DNA from: Myxocyprinus asiaticus
Taxonomy: Eukaryota; Chordata; Actinopteri; Cypriniformes; Catostomidae
DNA: 64,000 nucleotides
Direction of reading: 5' to 3'
NCBI RefSeq assembly: GCF_019703515.2
Contig: NC_059382.1
Location: forward strand, 15,541,001-15,605,000
The first letter of the stretch is position 1. The number at the start of each line of letters is the position of its first letter. Below, one piece after another: positions 41,288-52,755 of the stretch. The translations under genes and the position numbers were made by a program. Under the pieces are notes generated by a model. The model saw only the letters and a program-made list of their open reading frames with translations, searched no databases and was not told the origin of the DNA.

Positions 41288-42070
41288 GGCTGCGTTCCAT
41301 TTCAAATTTGTATACCCTCCTCTCGCTAACTTCCCTCCATCTCAAGGACTCAAATGTACGTCATTGCTTACATTGCGTGAGTGCCCACTACTGACGGAAC
41401 CCGTGCAATGGGTTGCAATGGAGCGGCCTAAGCCCTTGATCACTTAAAGCTCTTTATCACTCTTACAATAGGAGTGATGTCATTATGTGGAATTATTTGC
41501 TGATTTCTGCAACTGAGAAAACACGTCTTAAGAGACTGATGCAATCACAGGTTCAGGTAAAGTTTAGTTGTAATTTTAGAGGCTTATATATAAATCTTGT
41601 CATGTATGAATTAACTTTTTATTCTAATTAATTGTTAGAAAGGATTAATCAAATTTTACACAAATGAAAATGGTAACAATGCAATTATTACAGGTTATGA
41701 CTGTGTCAGTTTAAGGTAGCTACAGGTATTGTGCGGTTAAATCCCAATATAACTCTTCTAAATGGATTAATTTACCTAACTTCACATACAGCTGTAAACA
41801 GCTTTCCGTTATATCATTAAATAGAACTGTGTGTGGTGGGGGTTGATGAAGCGCTATCTGCTGTGATGTCACAATCGAGTTGCATTATGGGTTATGGAAC
41901 TGGCTCGCTCCCTCGGTCAAAATCATGGGGTTGAGGGTCTGTCAGCAGAAACTTCCCTCGCTTACTTAGCAAAGTGGAACAGACTTTCAAAATGGCGGAG
42001 GGGATTCCCCTGAGGGGAAGTGCTTAGGGAAGTTAGCAAGTGGATGTTTAAATTGAAGTGTAACACAGCC
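41288..42070. mobile_element. MITE with GGCTGYGTT ends
   Basis: The left end GGCTGCGTTCCATTTCAAAT and the right end, reversed, GGCTGTGTTACACTTCAATT are inverted copies. Both arms also contain GCTAACTTCCCT in inverted positions. About 783 bp, no ORF. It starts only 33 bases after the previous MITE. Confidence 0.65.
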
Positions 42071-42947
42071 ATGGTCTAGTTTATTGCAAGGCTCACCTAA
42101 ATCACAAATTTTAGTGCATGCAATGTCAGGCTAAGTAAAGTCTGACAACATGTTAGATATACAAGCATTCTGCTGGAGGCCTTGCTAATATCTGGGATTG
42201 ACCATAGTAGCACAGCACTGTCAATTAAAACAAGCAGTAATCATCTTTTAGATGAACTGAGACTGCTAACATGACAAAAATGTTGAGCTTGCATGCAAAA
42301 GCAGTTAAGTGCCCTAAGCAGAGTCCCTTGGAATCCTTACAGTTTGACCTCTCTGTACACAATCACCCTTGCTTACATGAAGCAGGCCAGCTGCTCAGTC
42401 TGGTCAATGGTTTCTAGAGAGGACTGAGTCACCAGCACCTATTGCCAGCAGCAACGCATGGGTGGTCCATAGCCTCAGGCCACCATCTCACACAAATCAC
42501 AGGCTAATTGTTGTAATTCTACACATGGTGACAGATTTAGACTGTGAAGCGTGAGGACCAGTGCGCTGAAGCTGCTTGCAGGGGATGGGAGGCCTTCTAA
42601 GTGTCAAAGCTTTCTTAAGGACCACAGCACACAAGACTTGCACCATCAAAGCTTTCTCTCTGCAGAAGCGAGAACAAACAGCTTTGAAGTCATTAGCACA
42701 GTTTGTTGATGAACGAGGGGGGATAACTTAAGATTGGAAGCATTTGGTTTATTTCAGCCTTGAGAGAGTAGAGTGAGAGTTGGGCAGGTGGAGCTGCTAC
42801 CGATAGGTGTTGAGAGCTCCAGACACCCCTGCTAACCTTGAGCTCTGTGAGATTCCCTCTTCACTAAGCCTCTATTGGGTGCCCATCCTTCCTCCAACAG
42901 ATCTGATATAATCCCCCAGCTCTGAGGTATCTTCAGTGTCCCACTCT
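42071..42947. other. Unrecognised stretch before the LINE
   Basis: About 880 bases with no recognised element or exon. Confidence 0.4.
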
Positions 42948-42965
42948 GAAACTCTTTGTGTTGTT
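42948..42965. repeat. LINE target-site duplication, left copy
   Basis: GAAACTCTTTGTGTTGTT. It differs from 48299-48316 by one base (T/C at position 9). Confidence 0.9.
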
Positions 42966-43178
42966 TTTTCTTCTTCTTCAGATTAAAATTTATTGGTTGA
43001 TTCTCAACACAATACAGAATAAAGCAAAGTATACTTATGCAGAGTCAACCATTATCCCCCTTTAACCCCCATTAATTCCCTATCCCCCTCCAAGTCCCCA
43101 ACAACAATCCCGTGTCTAAACCTGAGTATACACATATAAACACAAAAAAAGAAAAAAAGGTTTCTCTCCACATGGTCC

Positions 43179-46100
43179 TCACCCAGAGCCTTCCAGAAAG
43201 GTCACGTATTTGTCCCATTTCTTATCATATGCATCTAATCTGCCAAACTGTTTATATGACATCTTTTCAAATGCTGCCACCCTGCCCAATTTGGTGAACG
43301 GTTCTTGAAATGAGGGAGCGCCAATTGACTTCCATCCTCTATGAATTATCTGTCTGCCAGTCATTACGCTAGTTTGGACCCAGCTTTTTGTATAATTGTC
43401 ACCTAGTTTAATAACTGCCCCATCACCCATTATACATAGTCTGGGGCAAAATTAAATTTGAGTATCTAAAACCTCACAGATAAAATTCTGGACTCTTGCC
43501 CAGAATTCTTGAATCTTAGCACACAACCACAGAGCATGGGCTATGTCTCCATCCTCCAACTGACATCACCAGCAGGTAGATGTGTCTTTTAAAGCAAGCC
43601 TAAACAATCTAGAGGGAGTCCAGCAGAAACGATGCAAAATCTTATCATTTTTTAATATTCTTTCGCACTCCCCATCCTCCAATACCAAGTTCAAATCTCT
43701 TTCCCATAACCTCTTAAGAGCTGATAAAGCCACATCACCAAGACTCTGAATCAATGAGGAATAATATACTGATGCTTCATGCCCCTTTCAAAAGGCTGTC
43801 AGTACCATACAGAGGGTGTCCGCAGCTTTAGGGGGTTGTGTACTGCCACCAAAAATAGTACAAGGTAAATGGTGCAACTGTAAACACCTGAAAAATTTAG
43901 ACCTAGAAGTGCCAAATTGCTGTGTTATATTTTCAAATGATATCAAAGCTCCGTTTTCATAAAGGTCACCTATTGTAGCAACACCCCTCTCAATCCACTC
44001 TTTCCAGCAAAAGGGGGACTTGTTAATCACAATTTGGGGTTCAGCCATATGTTTGAGGAAACATTTAGGTAAATATAAAAACTGAACAAACGTGAAACCT
44101 TTGTCCATACTGAATGTAAGTGTGAAATAATGGGATGCATTTTTACTTCCCCAGGCAGTTTGATAGAAAGACTTTGCAATGGCGAAATTGGGGCAAGGAC
44201 TGCTTTTTCAATGTAGTACCAGGGAGGTGCTCTCTCAGATGGAAGGGACCAATGGGCCAAGTGTCTAAGATTAAAAGCATAGTAATAAAACATAATTTTG
44301 GGGAGGCCTAAACCTCCTTTGTCAACTGGTCTATGTAACTTACTGGAATGCAACTGAGGTCGTTTACCAAATAAAGGACTTAGATATTCTATCAAATTGT
44401 TTAAAATAAGAAAGAAGAACTTCTAAGGGGAGAGACAACAGTAGATAATTGAATTTTGGGATACAATTCATTTTTATAACATTGACCTTCCCAGCCATAG
44501 ACAAATGTAGTGAAGCCTACCTATCCACATCACATGAGAACCTATTCATTAATGGGTCAAAACTATCTCTAACTAAATCTCTCAGATTTGCTGGAAATAA
44601 AAGGCCTAAATACTTAATGCCTTGCTTGGGCCATTGAAAGGCACCAGGTTGGAAAACAGTAGCAGGGCAATATGCTGTCAGAGCAAGAGCTTCCGATTTA
44701 GACCAGTTCACTGTATCCTGAAAATTTGGAGAAGGAATTAATTTTATGGAGGCTAAACATAGATCTACTAGGGTCGGAGACAAATAATAATATATCATCT
44801 GCGTAGAGTAGAAGTTTATGCACCACACCTGAAAAAATCATCCTCTTTTCTTATTGCGACTGCTAATGGTTCCAGGGCAAATCAGAACAATGAAGGGGAT
44901 AGAGGACAGCCTTGTCGGGTTCCTCTACCAAGAGAAAAATTATCTGAAAACTGCACTGCTGCTAACGCTTGTTTATAAAGTAACTTAATCCACCCAATAA
45001 AAGTCTTCCCAAACCTGTAAATTTCCAAAATCCTAGCAAGATAGTCCCATTCCACCCTATCAAACACCTTCTCGGCGTCAAGTGAGATGGCAGCGATTGG
45101 GGTCTGATCATTCGCTACTCAACACATAATATTTATAAAATGTCTAATATTATCAGAAGAACTACGGCCATGAATATACCCTACTTGATCTAAATGTATA
45201 ATAGATGTAATTACTCTACTTAATCGATTAACCAGAATTTTAGACAATATTTTTACATCTAACTGGATCAGGGAAATTGGAAGATAACTTTCACATTTAT
45301 TTGGGTCCTTATCTTTTTTAAGAATGAGACTGATTAGGGCTTGCATCATGGTTGGCGGTAGTTCACCTTTCTTTAATGACTCTGTGTAAACTTCCAACAT
45401 AAGTGGAGCCAGTTCTATGACATAAGATCTAAAAAATTCTGTGGCAAAACCATCTGGCCCCAGTGCCTTACCTGTTAGCAAGGCTTTAATTACCTCAACA
45501 AGCTCCTCCAAAATAATATCTGAGTCAAGAGAGTTTTTATTTCATGCGTCAATTTAGGAAGTTCTAATGGCTCTACGAAGTTGCTAATATTCTTATCAGT
45601 AGAAGACGACATGAAAGTATAAATATCGAAATAGAATTATTTAAATGCTTTATTAATATCTGTGGCAGAATTAAATATATTGCCTCCAGAGTACTTCACT
45701 GAAGGAATGGTGGAAAAAAGCTCTCTCTGTTTTATGTCTCTGGCAAAAGTTTCCCTGCTTTGTCCCTTGACTCAAAATATGTCTGTCTTGCCCTGAATAC
45801 CCAAAACTCAACCTTCTGTGACAGAATAGTATTGTACCTATATTTTAGCTGGGTCAACTCTCTAAAACCATTGGATGACATTCGGCGCTTCAGCTCTGTT
45901 TCAGCACTTTTAATACTCTTTTCCAATTCTATGAATTTTTGTGCTTTGATCTTCTTAATGAATGAGGCATATTGTATGATCCGCCCCTAAGAACCGCCTT
46001 AAGCACCAACTGGTCACTGCGGACTAGTTAGTTTCTACATAAACATTGACTTCTGTCTTTAACATTTATTGAAATTCAGGGTCTTGTAGAAGGGATGTAT

Positions 46101-46818
46101 TAAAGCACCATCTATATGATTTTCTTTTCTCTACATGCGGCAACATCTCTAAACACACCAAAGCATGATCTGAAACTAAAATGCTTCCAATTGAGCAGTC
46201 AGTGGTAGATGGAATAAGTGACTTAAATATATATACAAAAATATATTCTAAAGAAAATCTTATGAACTGATAGTCCCCCTCCTAGATGGATTCAGAAGTC
46301 TGCAAATGTCTGTAAGACCAAGATTTTTACACATCCTCTGAAGTGTCAGTGTTGCTCTAAAGGGTCTACACACTTTCTGCATCACTATGAGCAATGACTG
46401 GATCCACTAAAAGATTGAAGTCTCCACCCAAAACCATATTATGAAGGATCCCAGCGGCTTGTAGCTTCCCCTCAAGATCTATAAAAAAGTTCTGATCATC
46501 AGTGTTGGGTGCATAAATATTAGCCAAAATAAGATTCTGCCCCTGTATTTCAGCTAAAACTAAATTATCTTTGATCTTTTTGAGGCGTTTGAATTGTTAA
46601 TGCTTACTTATCAATGTGATGACTCCCCTGCTCTTACTCGAACCAGCACTGCAAAACAATTGCCCACCCCATGCCCTACCAAGTTTTTCAGCTTCCTGTG
46701 AAGAAAGGTGCATTTCTTGAAGGAACACTATATCATATTTTTTACGCTTAAGGAAAGATACAACCTTCCTTTTTATAGGGTGCCCCAGCCCATTAACATT
46801 CCACGTAGAGAGAAACAT
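43179..46818 (-). pseudogene. L1-type ORF2 (endonuclease-reverse transcriptase), multiply broken
   Basis: The frame opens at the ATG complementary to 46816-46818 with FLSTWNVNGLGHPIKRK, the start of the endonuclease; FLQEMHLS follows, where QET is usual. Endonuclease phrases such as LGGDFNLL can still be read downstream, but stops and a deletion follow near 46300. A linker piece lies at 45732-45926. The reverse transcriptase begins at 45511 with GKALGPDGFATEFF, continues through ILVNRLSRVITSIIHLDQVG, AFDRVEWDYL-like residues (45067) and GTRQGCPLSPSLF, and keeps the catalytic YADD (complement of 44794-44805). A frameshift follows near 44715. C-terminal pieces cover 44517-43788 and include the knuckle CWCCQLEDGDIAHALW around 43560, ending at 43179. 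About 3.64 kb against roughly 3.8 kb for intact relatives. No working protein is possible from this copy. Confidence 0.9.
44794..44805 (-). other. Reverse transcriptase catalytic motif YADD
   Basis: TAC GCA GAT GAT on the minus strand, inside LLLYADDILLFV, the polymerase metal-binding aspartates of the LINE reverse transcriptase. Confidence 0.92.
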
Positions 46819-47344
46819 TTTACCTAAATTAAAGTGTGACACATTGACATGCAAAGATAAATTGTGCACCCAAGGCAAAATTATATAGACCACTTTCCAA
46901 CACTGATGTAACAATCAAATCCTAAACAACCCACAGAACAGAAAAAAATGTGCTTCAACCCCATGCACAACAGTCCCAACTGGCATCTATCCCCCAGAAA
47001 TCCGACGGTCCACGCACACTCATGAGATTTTCCACAACACCATTGCTACCAGATTGCTCAAGTCTGTTTGTTTTGTTTTTTAACATAAACCGTGCCATTA
47101 AATTGCACAAACATTTATTCCATAAAATAAGCCCCAGTAAATGAACAAATGAACTTAACAGTAAGTCAATAAAGGGAGAAATAGAAAAAAGAAAAAAGAG
47201 TAGAGTGCGAGTCAGTGAGCAGCCAACAGAATAACATACCCTCTCAGGCTGCATCAGTAAAATGCACGATGTATAGTCTGTATTGTTGACCGAATGCAGG
47301 CGAAATTACCCAGTCATACCATTGATTTAACGAAGGCCATAGCT

Positions 47345-48156
47345 TGTCATGGGCATGTAAAAGTCTTGTGACCACCCTTGGCATCAATTCTCAGCTTAGC
47401 AGGAAAAAGCAGTGCAAAACCCACCTTCTGTTGGTGAAGCAATTTTTTACACTCTATGAATCCGTAACGCTTCGTTTGAGTCGATCTAGCAAAGTCCGGA
47501 AAAACCATGATGTTGTGGTCCTCCCAACACAACTTGCCTTTATTCCTTGCCGCTCGTAGAACAAAGTCTCTGTCAGCCGACTGCAAGAATCTCGCCAGGA
47601 TCGATCAGGCTCTGTCACCAGCCACGGGAAGCTGACCAAAATCTCTGTAGGCGCACTCAATTTCGAGCCGGTGGTCTGCTGTTTTGATCAAATTCAGAAT
47701 AAACCCATCCAAAAACTTCACCATATCTTGACTTTACTTTCCCTCAGGGATTCCAACAAACATTATTACACCTGCTCCGATTTTCCATGTTCTCTAGTTT
47801 TTCCCACACACTTTCCACATCAGCCTTGGTAGCAGGCGGGTTAGCCTGTGGCTCTCTTTCGGCCGACTCCAGAAACTCGACCCGTTTTTCAACATCGTCC
47901 ATTCTTGTGATCAGGGTAGAAAGTTTTGCCTCCATAGATGTGATCACGCAACATACTTCTGCGAGGCCCTCAAAGTCAGTCGAGAATTTCTTCAGCACTG
48001 CATAAATGTTCGCAATATCCTAATCTACGTCACAAAGCTCACTGCCGTCACTATCGACTGGACCTCTGTCATCTTGATCCTGCGAGTCGTCCGACGTGTG
48101 AGAATGTAAGTGTTTTTAATGTCCCCACAGGCCGACGATTTAGAATTTTTCGACAT
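47345..48156 (-). pseudogene. L1-type ORF1 (RNA-binding chaperone), broken
   Basis: The ATG complementary to 48154-48156 opens MSKNSKSSACGD, after which the frame shifts and meets stops. A coiled-coil piece (47744-47998) contains EAKLSTLITRMDDVEKRVEF and then ENRSRCNNV, the start of the RRM-like part of L1 ORF1 proteins. The C-terminal piece (47347-47586) contains DRDFVLRAARNKGKL, DHNIMVFPDFARSTQ and YGFIECKKLL, typical of the ORF1 C-terminal domain. In L1 elements the protein coats the element RNA as a trimer. At least one stop and several frame changes are visible. Confidence 0.85.
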
Positions 48157-48298
48157 CCTGTCCTCCCAGCACAGTTAGCAAACAAAACTATTACAGCTCT
48201 CAATGGTTAATATTGCTTAAAAGGATAATTGTAGCAAAGTTTAAGCAGAGCTCGCCTTTAAGCGACCAACCTTCGCATAGCATCACATGACTCTTTCC

Positions 48299-48316
48299 GA
48301 AACTCTCTGTGTTGTT
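48299..48316. repeat. LINE target-site duplication, right copy
   Basis: GAAACTCTCTGTGTTGTT. The pre-insertion site read GTTGTT/AAAGG, a good match to the L1 endonuclease preference TTTT/AA. Confidence 0.9.
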
Positions 48317-48690
48317 AAAGGAATAGCACACCCGGAAATGAAAGTTCTTTCTTCATTTACTCACCCTCATGCCGCAATCTCTGATTACCATACAATGCCG
48401 ATTGATAGTGACAGCTTTAATGTTGAAAAAAGGCACCCAAAATTGTCATAAAAGCAGTCAACGTGACTTGTGCATCACTTTCCAAGTCTTCTGAAGACAT
48501 ACGATCACTCTGTATGATGAACAGACCAAAAGCTGCATAGCCAAACACAAGAGTTTGCAAAAGCTACAGTCCATCATGTAACCAAAAGTTGAGAATGTTT
48601 TACATTTGCGGCATCCGTTGACCATTTTGAGAAATTCAGAGGCAAGTCCAGTTGTGCTTTTGGAAATCAAATTTGCTGTATTCCCACATG
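48315..48690 (+). mobile_element. Foldback-type element, left arm and body
   Basis: Begins TTAAAGGAATAGCACACCCG, then TTCATTTACTCACCCTCATG, the family terminus. The body includes TTCCAAGTCTTCTGAAGACA, common in cyprinid members of this group. The right arm was not found. Its TTAA edge overlaps the end of the LINE target duplication. Confidence 0.65.
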
Positions 48691-51600
48691 ATTCAAAACT
48701 GTCCCGCCTTCAAAAACACTCAAAAACAAAGCTTTCTCTGGTGTGAAAGCTAAGTGCCCTTAGTGAACTGTAATCACTGCTAGTATACTTGATTCAAATT
48801 CACTAAACATCCCTTTCTTTTGACAGTCAGGGGAAAAACTTTGTGTGTGTGTTTAAAAAGTTTTTGTGTGTGTGTAAAAATGTGTCAAGGTTAAAAGTGA
48901 AGAGGCCAGGAATCAGTTGCTGTGACACAAGATGTTCCTATGTTATGTGGTGAAAGAGGCAATGGGTCTGGCAAAGCCAACACTGGCCTGATATGCCCTA
49001 AATAGAGCCAGCGAGGAGGCCAATATTTTTTTTTTTTTTTTTAAAGAGCCAGTGACACTGCCCCCCCAAAGATTAGCTGGAACACCTTCAAGTGGGAAAA
49101 ATACTGCTCAACTAATTTGATTATTATGTTTCTGCTGGCTGCCTGGGCTATATTTAAGCATTCCCATAAAGGCTGTCAGAAATAAGAATTGGGAATTGTC
49201 TGGCCTTAGATGGTCTCTGTGTGTGGACAGAGGAAGTAGTGTTTCTCATCAAACAGCTCAGAGTGTCTTTAAGGGCAGCTCTGGTCACAACTGTCACACA
49301 CAGTAGGATCATAATAGGATGTGTTACGTCCATAAGGCAAACACTTTCCTTCCCACGTTACATGGGCTTGTGTTTATTTTGTCACATTTTTTATATTTAT
49401 ATACTTTTTTGGTTTTCTTACAACAAAATAATTTTCTCATTGAGAACTTCCTTTAAGCCTTATAAAAAAGAGAGAAAATAAAAACAACACACCAAGCCTC
49501 CCCCATTGACTTTACTCCCAGGCATATGTGCGTTCCTTGTTTATCTTCAATTATAAATAACTTTGGGAAGCTGTGGATCAATACTTTCCCTGAGACACAC
49601 TGAAGAGGGGGTGGGGTATATGCATGATCATGCTAACATTTTTTTTTGACGAACATCTCTGTAACTTCACGCAATGCATAGTTCCCATGGCCCTTCACTG
49701 TGAGTGTATAGATAAATGCATCACAGTTACTACAGTCTAAAGCAATTCAGAGAGTTTATACAGATTTAGAGATTGAAGACCAAACTATGACTGTGTTTAA
49801 ATGACCAATACATAGAAGAGAAAAGACAAGAGGTTAGAGCTACTGGTGTTTACATTGGCCTGATTTCACTTTTGAAGGGTTTCCTTTGGTTTCAGCCAAA
49901 GATATCAAACACACTTTATTACATTCAAAAGCTATCATTAGTTCAGGATTGGAAACTGTAATTGGATTGTGATGGGGGAAAAAAAAGAGTTGGGGAGAAA
50001 ATGTCTGTGAGCCAGCACAATGATACTGTTCAGTCTCTTTACCCAAAAATAGGAAAGAACAACAAGAAAACCATTACTTTATAAAGAGTTTGCTGGAAAA
50101 AAGATGTGGACCTGTGATCCACAATTTTGTAATACAAGAAAGATTGAAGTAGATTTAAAAACTCATGACTGACTTCCAAAATTTGTTCAGAACATGTTCT
50201 GTGCTTTTACAATGAACTTTGTAATCTAAAATTGGGACAGAGATATAGCCTATATATAGCACATGCTTCAACACACTACATGGTGACGCTTTCACAAAGG
50301 CGACCCAAGTTTGAATCTGGTGTGACACTCTGTGCTACCATTAAAGGGTTAAACTTTTGACGCAAAGAGTCATATGACAAAACAACATGCAGAGTTTGTC
50401 TATGGGAGAAATGCCTACAAAACTACATCTGGTATGAAACCTCATTAAGTTTTTACACTGAAACCTGTTTGAGTCAAAAGACTAGAGTCCAGTATGCCAT
50501 TTTGAAAATTTCATTGATTTATCGCAAAACGGCACGCTGTTGCACACAATGATCACGGAAATGTCATAGGGCTAATTTTCCTTAGAAATCTTATATTCAC
50601 TGCGCATTATCACATTGATAATCAATAAGTTCATCCAAAATCTGAAACATTTTGCTTTCAGAGGCTTTATTCGGAGTTAGGATGAAAATAAGGTGCATTT
50701 CAAACTGTTCTGATTGTGCAGTCAGACAGCACACTGGAGGTTAAGTCATTCACTAAATAGGGAGATGGGGAGCATACTATAGCTTTCCTAGGCAGCTAAG
50801 TGCATTCACTACAAACTTCCAGTCAAAAGTTCAGTTTCAGGCTGCAGATGATGTTTACACCACTCAACATGGTTGGCAGACATGAGACAATAATAATCAG
50901 TACATAGATTCAGAATTCATAATGCTACATTTTGTTTTAACACGGCTGGCTGTGATTAAATGATGCTGGCCACTACTTTGAATCAGAATTAATTATGCTC
51001 ATTTCTGATTGGTAAATGCTTCAGCACTGGCTATCACTTGTTTGACTGTGCAAAAAGAGAACATTGATATTTTGTTGCCAAAGTAGAAGAAAAACAAAAA
51101 AACAATGTAACAAAAGTCAAATCAAGTCAAATAATTTCTATTTGTATCGTTTTTTTTATTTGTGCTTTTCCCAATACATATTGCTCCAAAGCAGCTTTAC
51201 AGAAAAACAGCTGTAAAGTATGTAACATCTCAAAAACATCACAATGTCACAACTAACACTCCTGAAAACATAATAAACCATTTGATTAAAAAACTCTGAC
51301 TTTCTATAGCTTGGTATTATTTAAAATTTCACAACTTAGTCCCACTGTCCTCATATGAGGACACCAAATTTCAGGGAAAACTATTTGCTCTTGTTTTTTT
51401 GTTTTTTTTTTTTGGGGGGGGGGGGGGGGGGGTATGTTTATTAGGGGCTACTAGTTACAAATCAAAAAGGGAAATGGAAAATGCACACAGCAGTCAAGCT
51501 CGGGTCTCAGGAGGATACTGTACAGCTGGAGTTTCGCTTATTGCCCCGTGCTAAAAACAGGTGGTACAAGCTTGAATTGTTACTTGTTAAAAAAAAAAAA

Positions 51601-51964
51601 AAAAAAACAGCCCCAAAAATGACAGCAAACAACAATCTGAAACTATGCCAATAAAGGTTGTGATGTGTCTGTATTTTTTAAATGTCATATTAAAATGAGC
51701 CCACACCACTTCGGCAGCATTAGGAAGCCCAAAACTTGACTGAAACCTTGCGAACACAAAAACGGCGCAAGTTTTTGTGTGAAAACAGAGCCATTTTGAA
51801 CAAAACTTTAGTTTGTTTCTCGACAAAAATTATCGCATACCTTCAAAAGACTTAGAAAAATATCCACGGGCCATAATAGACTACTTTTATGACACTTTTT
51901 GGTGCTTTGTTAAGTTTTAAAGTGAGTCATTATCAACTGCCATTGAATGGAAATCAGGGATGGC
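48691..51964. other. Mostly unrecognised stretch
   Basis: Contains a poly(T) run at 49027-49042, a possible interspersed repeat at about 51140-51225 (TTCCCAATACATATTGCTCC then AAAGCAGCTTTACAG, a phrase common in fish genomes), and homopolymer tracts listed separately. A weak B-box-like AAGTTTGAATCTGG occurs near 50308-50321. No exon recognised. Confidence 0.4.
51402..51432. repeat. T-run followed by G19
   Basis: A T-rich run passes directly into 19 consecutive G (51414-51432). It is able to form G-quadruplex structures and is prone to sequencing error in length. Confidence 0.9.
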
Positions 51965-52070
51965 AGCATTCTTTAAAAGATTTTGCGTTCTACGGAAGAA
52001 AGCAAGCCGTATAGGTTTGGAACATCATGAGAGTGAGTAAATGATGACAGAATTTTCATTTCAGCTGACA
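51965..52070 (-). mobile_element. Foldback (Angel-like) single arm
   Basis: Right-arm sequence: TCTACGGAAGAAAGCAAGCC, then TAGGTTTGGAACATCATGAG, GTGAGTAAATGATGACAGAA and TTTTCATTTCAGCTGA. No left arm adjacent. Confidence 0.75.
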
Positions 52071-52514
52071 GTTTGATTTCCAAAACAATGCACTGCCATC
52101 AGAATTAAGCTCTGTGTGCCCTGGAGTATTCGGACACCAGATCTTATAATAAGGAATACATGTTGTACCTGATACTGGCAGTGGGAAATGACAGAGTTTG
52201 TGACAGAGAGCATTTGACTGTGAGCGTGAGAAAAGAATGTGTGTGTGAGAATTTGTTGTGTGACGCAGCATTTCCGTGTGGACATGGAGGGCCCTTTGTT
52301 CAGCCAGTGTGAGTGTGAGCAAGACTGCTGTCTCTCTCCCCAGGCTCAGATTAGTCTCAGCTATCTAACAACTGATACTTTGTAAATCCAGTCACTCTGT
52401 TATCCAGCAGCCGTTACTGGAAAGATCATCATTTCTTTCTCTCGGCGTCCCATCCTTCCTCTTTCCTTCTCACCTCTGTGTCTCACTCTCTTCTTTTGAT
52501 TTTTGAGAGTAAAT

Positions 52515-52755
52515 TTAAAGGAATAGGTTACCCAAAAATGAAAATTCTGGGATCATTTATGCACAGTCATGTTATTCTAAAGTAAACCATTACTCTTTTC
52601 CCATGTAATTAAAGTGAATGGTGACTCAGTCTGTTATTCTGTCTAACATCTCCTTCCGTATTCTACGGAAGCAAGCAAGCCATATGGGTTTGGAAAAATG
52701 TAAGGGTGAGTAAATGACTTAAGAATTTTCATTTTTGGGTGAACTATCCATTTAA
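52515..52755. mobile_element. Complete foldback (Angel-like) element, 241 bp
   Basis: The left terminus TTAAAGGAATAGGTTACCCA, followed by AAAATGAAAATTCT, is matched by the right terminus, reversed, TTAAATGGATAGTTCACCCA, followed by AAAATGAAAATTCT. The inverted similarity continues inward (TTCTACGGAAGCAAGCAAGC against the left-arm counterpart). TTAA stands at both outer edges. Such palindromic, gene-free elements were described in zebrafish as Angel; the name is from memory. Confidence 0.85.

Larger units (their letters stand above)
42966..48298 (-). mobile_element. L1-type LINE, nearly full length, inactive
   Basis: A 5.33-kb non-LTR retrotransposon on the minus strand. The order from its 5' end (48298) is a short leader, ORF1 remains (48156 to about 47345), a spacer, ORF2 remains (46818-43179), and a 3' tail with AATAAA (complement of 42989-42994) and a GAAGAAGAAGAAAAAA end. 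An 18-bp target duplication with one mismatch brackets it exactly. ORF2 has an L1-type apurinic endonuclease, reverse transcriptase and C-terminal Zn-knuckle, placing it in the L1/Tx1 group of fish. Many frameshifts and stops are present. Near-full length with an intact target duplication but decayed ORFs means it arrived whole and then aged. Confidence 0.93.

Noticed and set aside
50281..50330. B-box-like AAGTTTGAATCTGG suggesting a tRNA gene or SINE
   Set aside because: No A box at a proper distance and no cloverleaf could be drawn.
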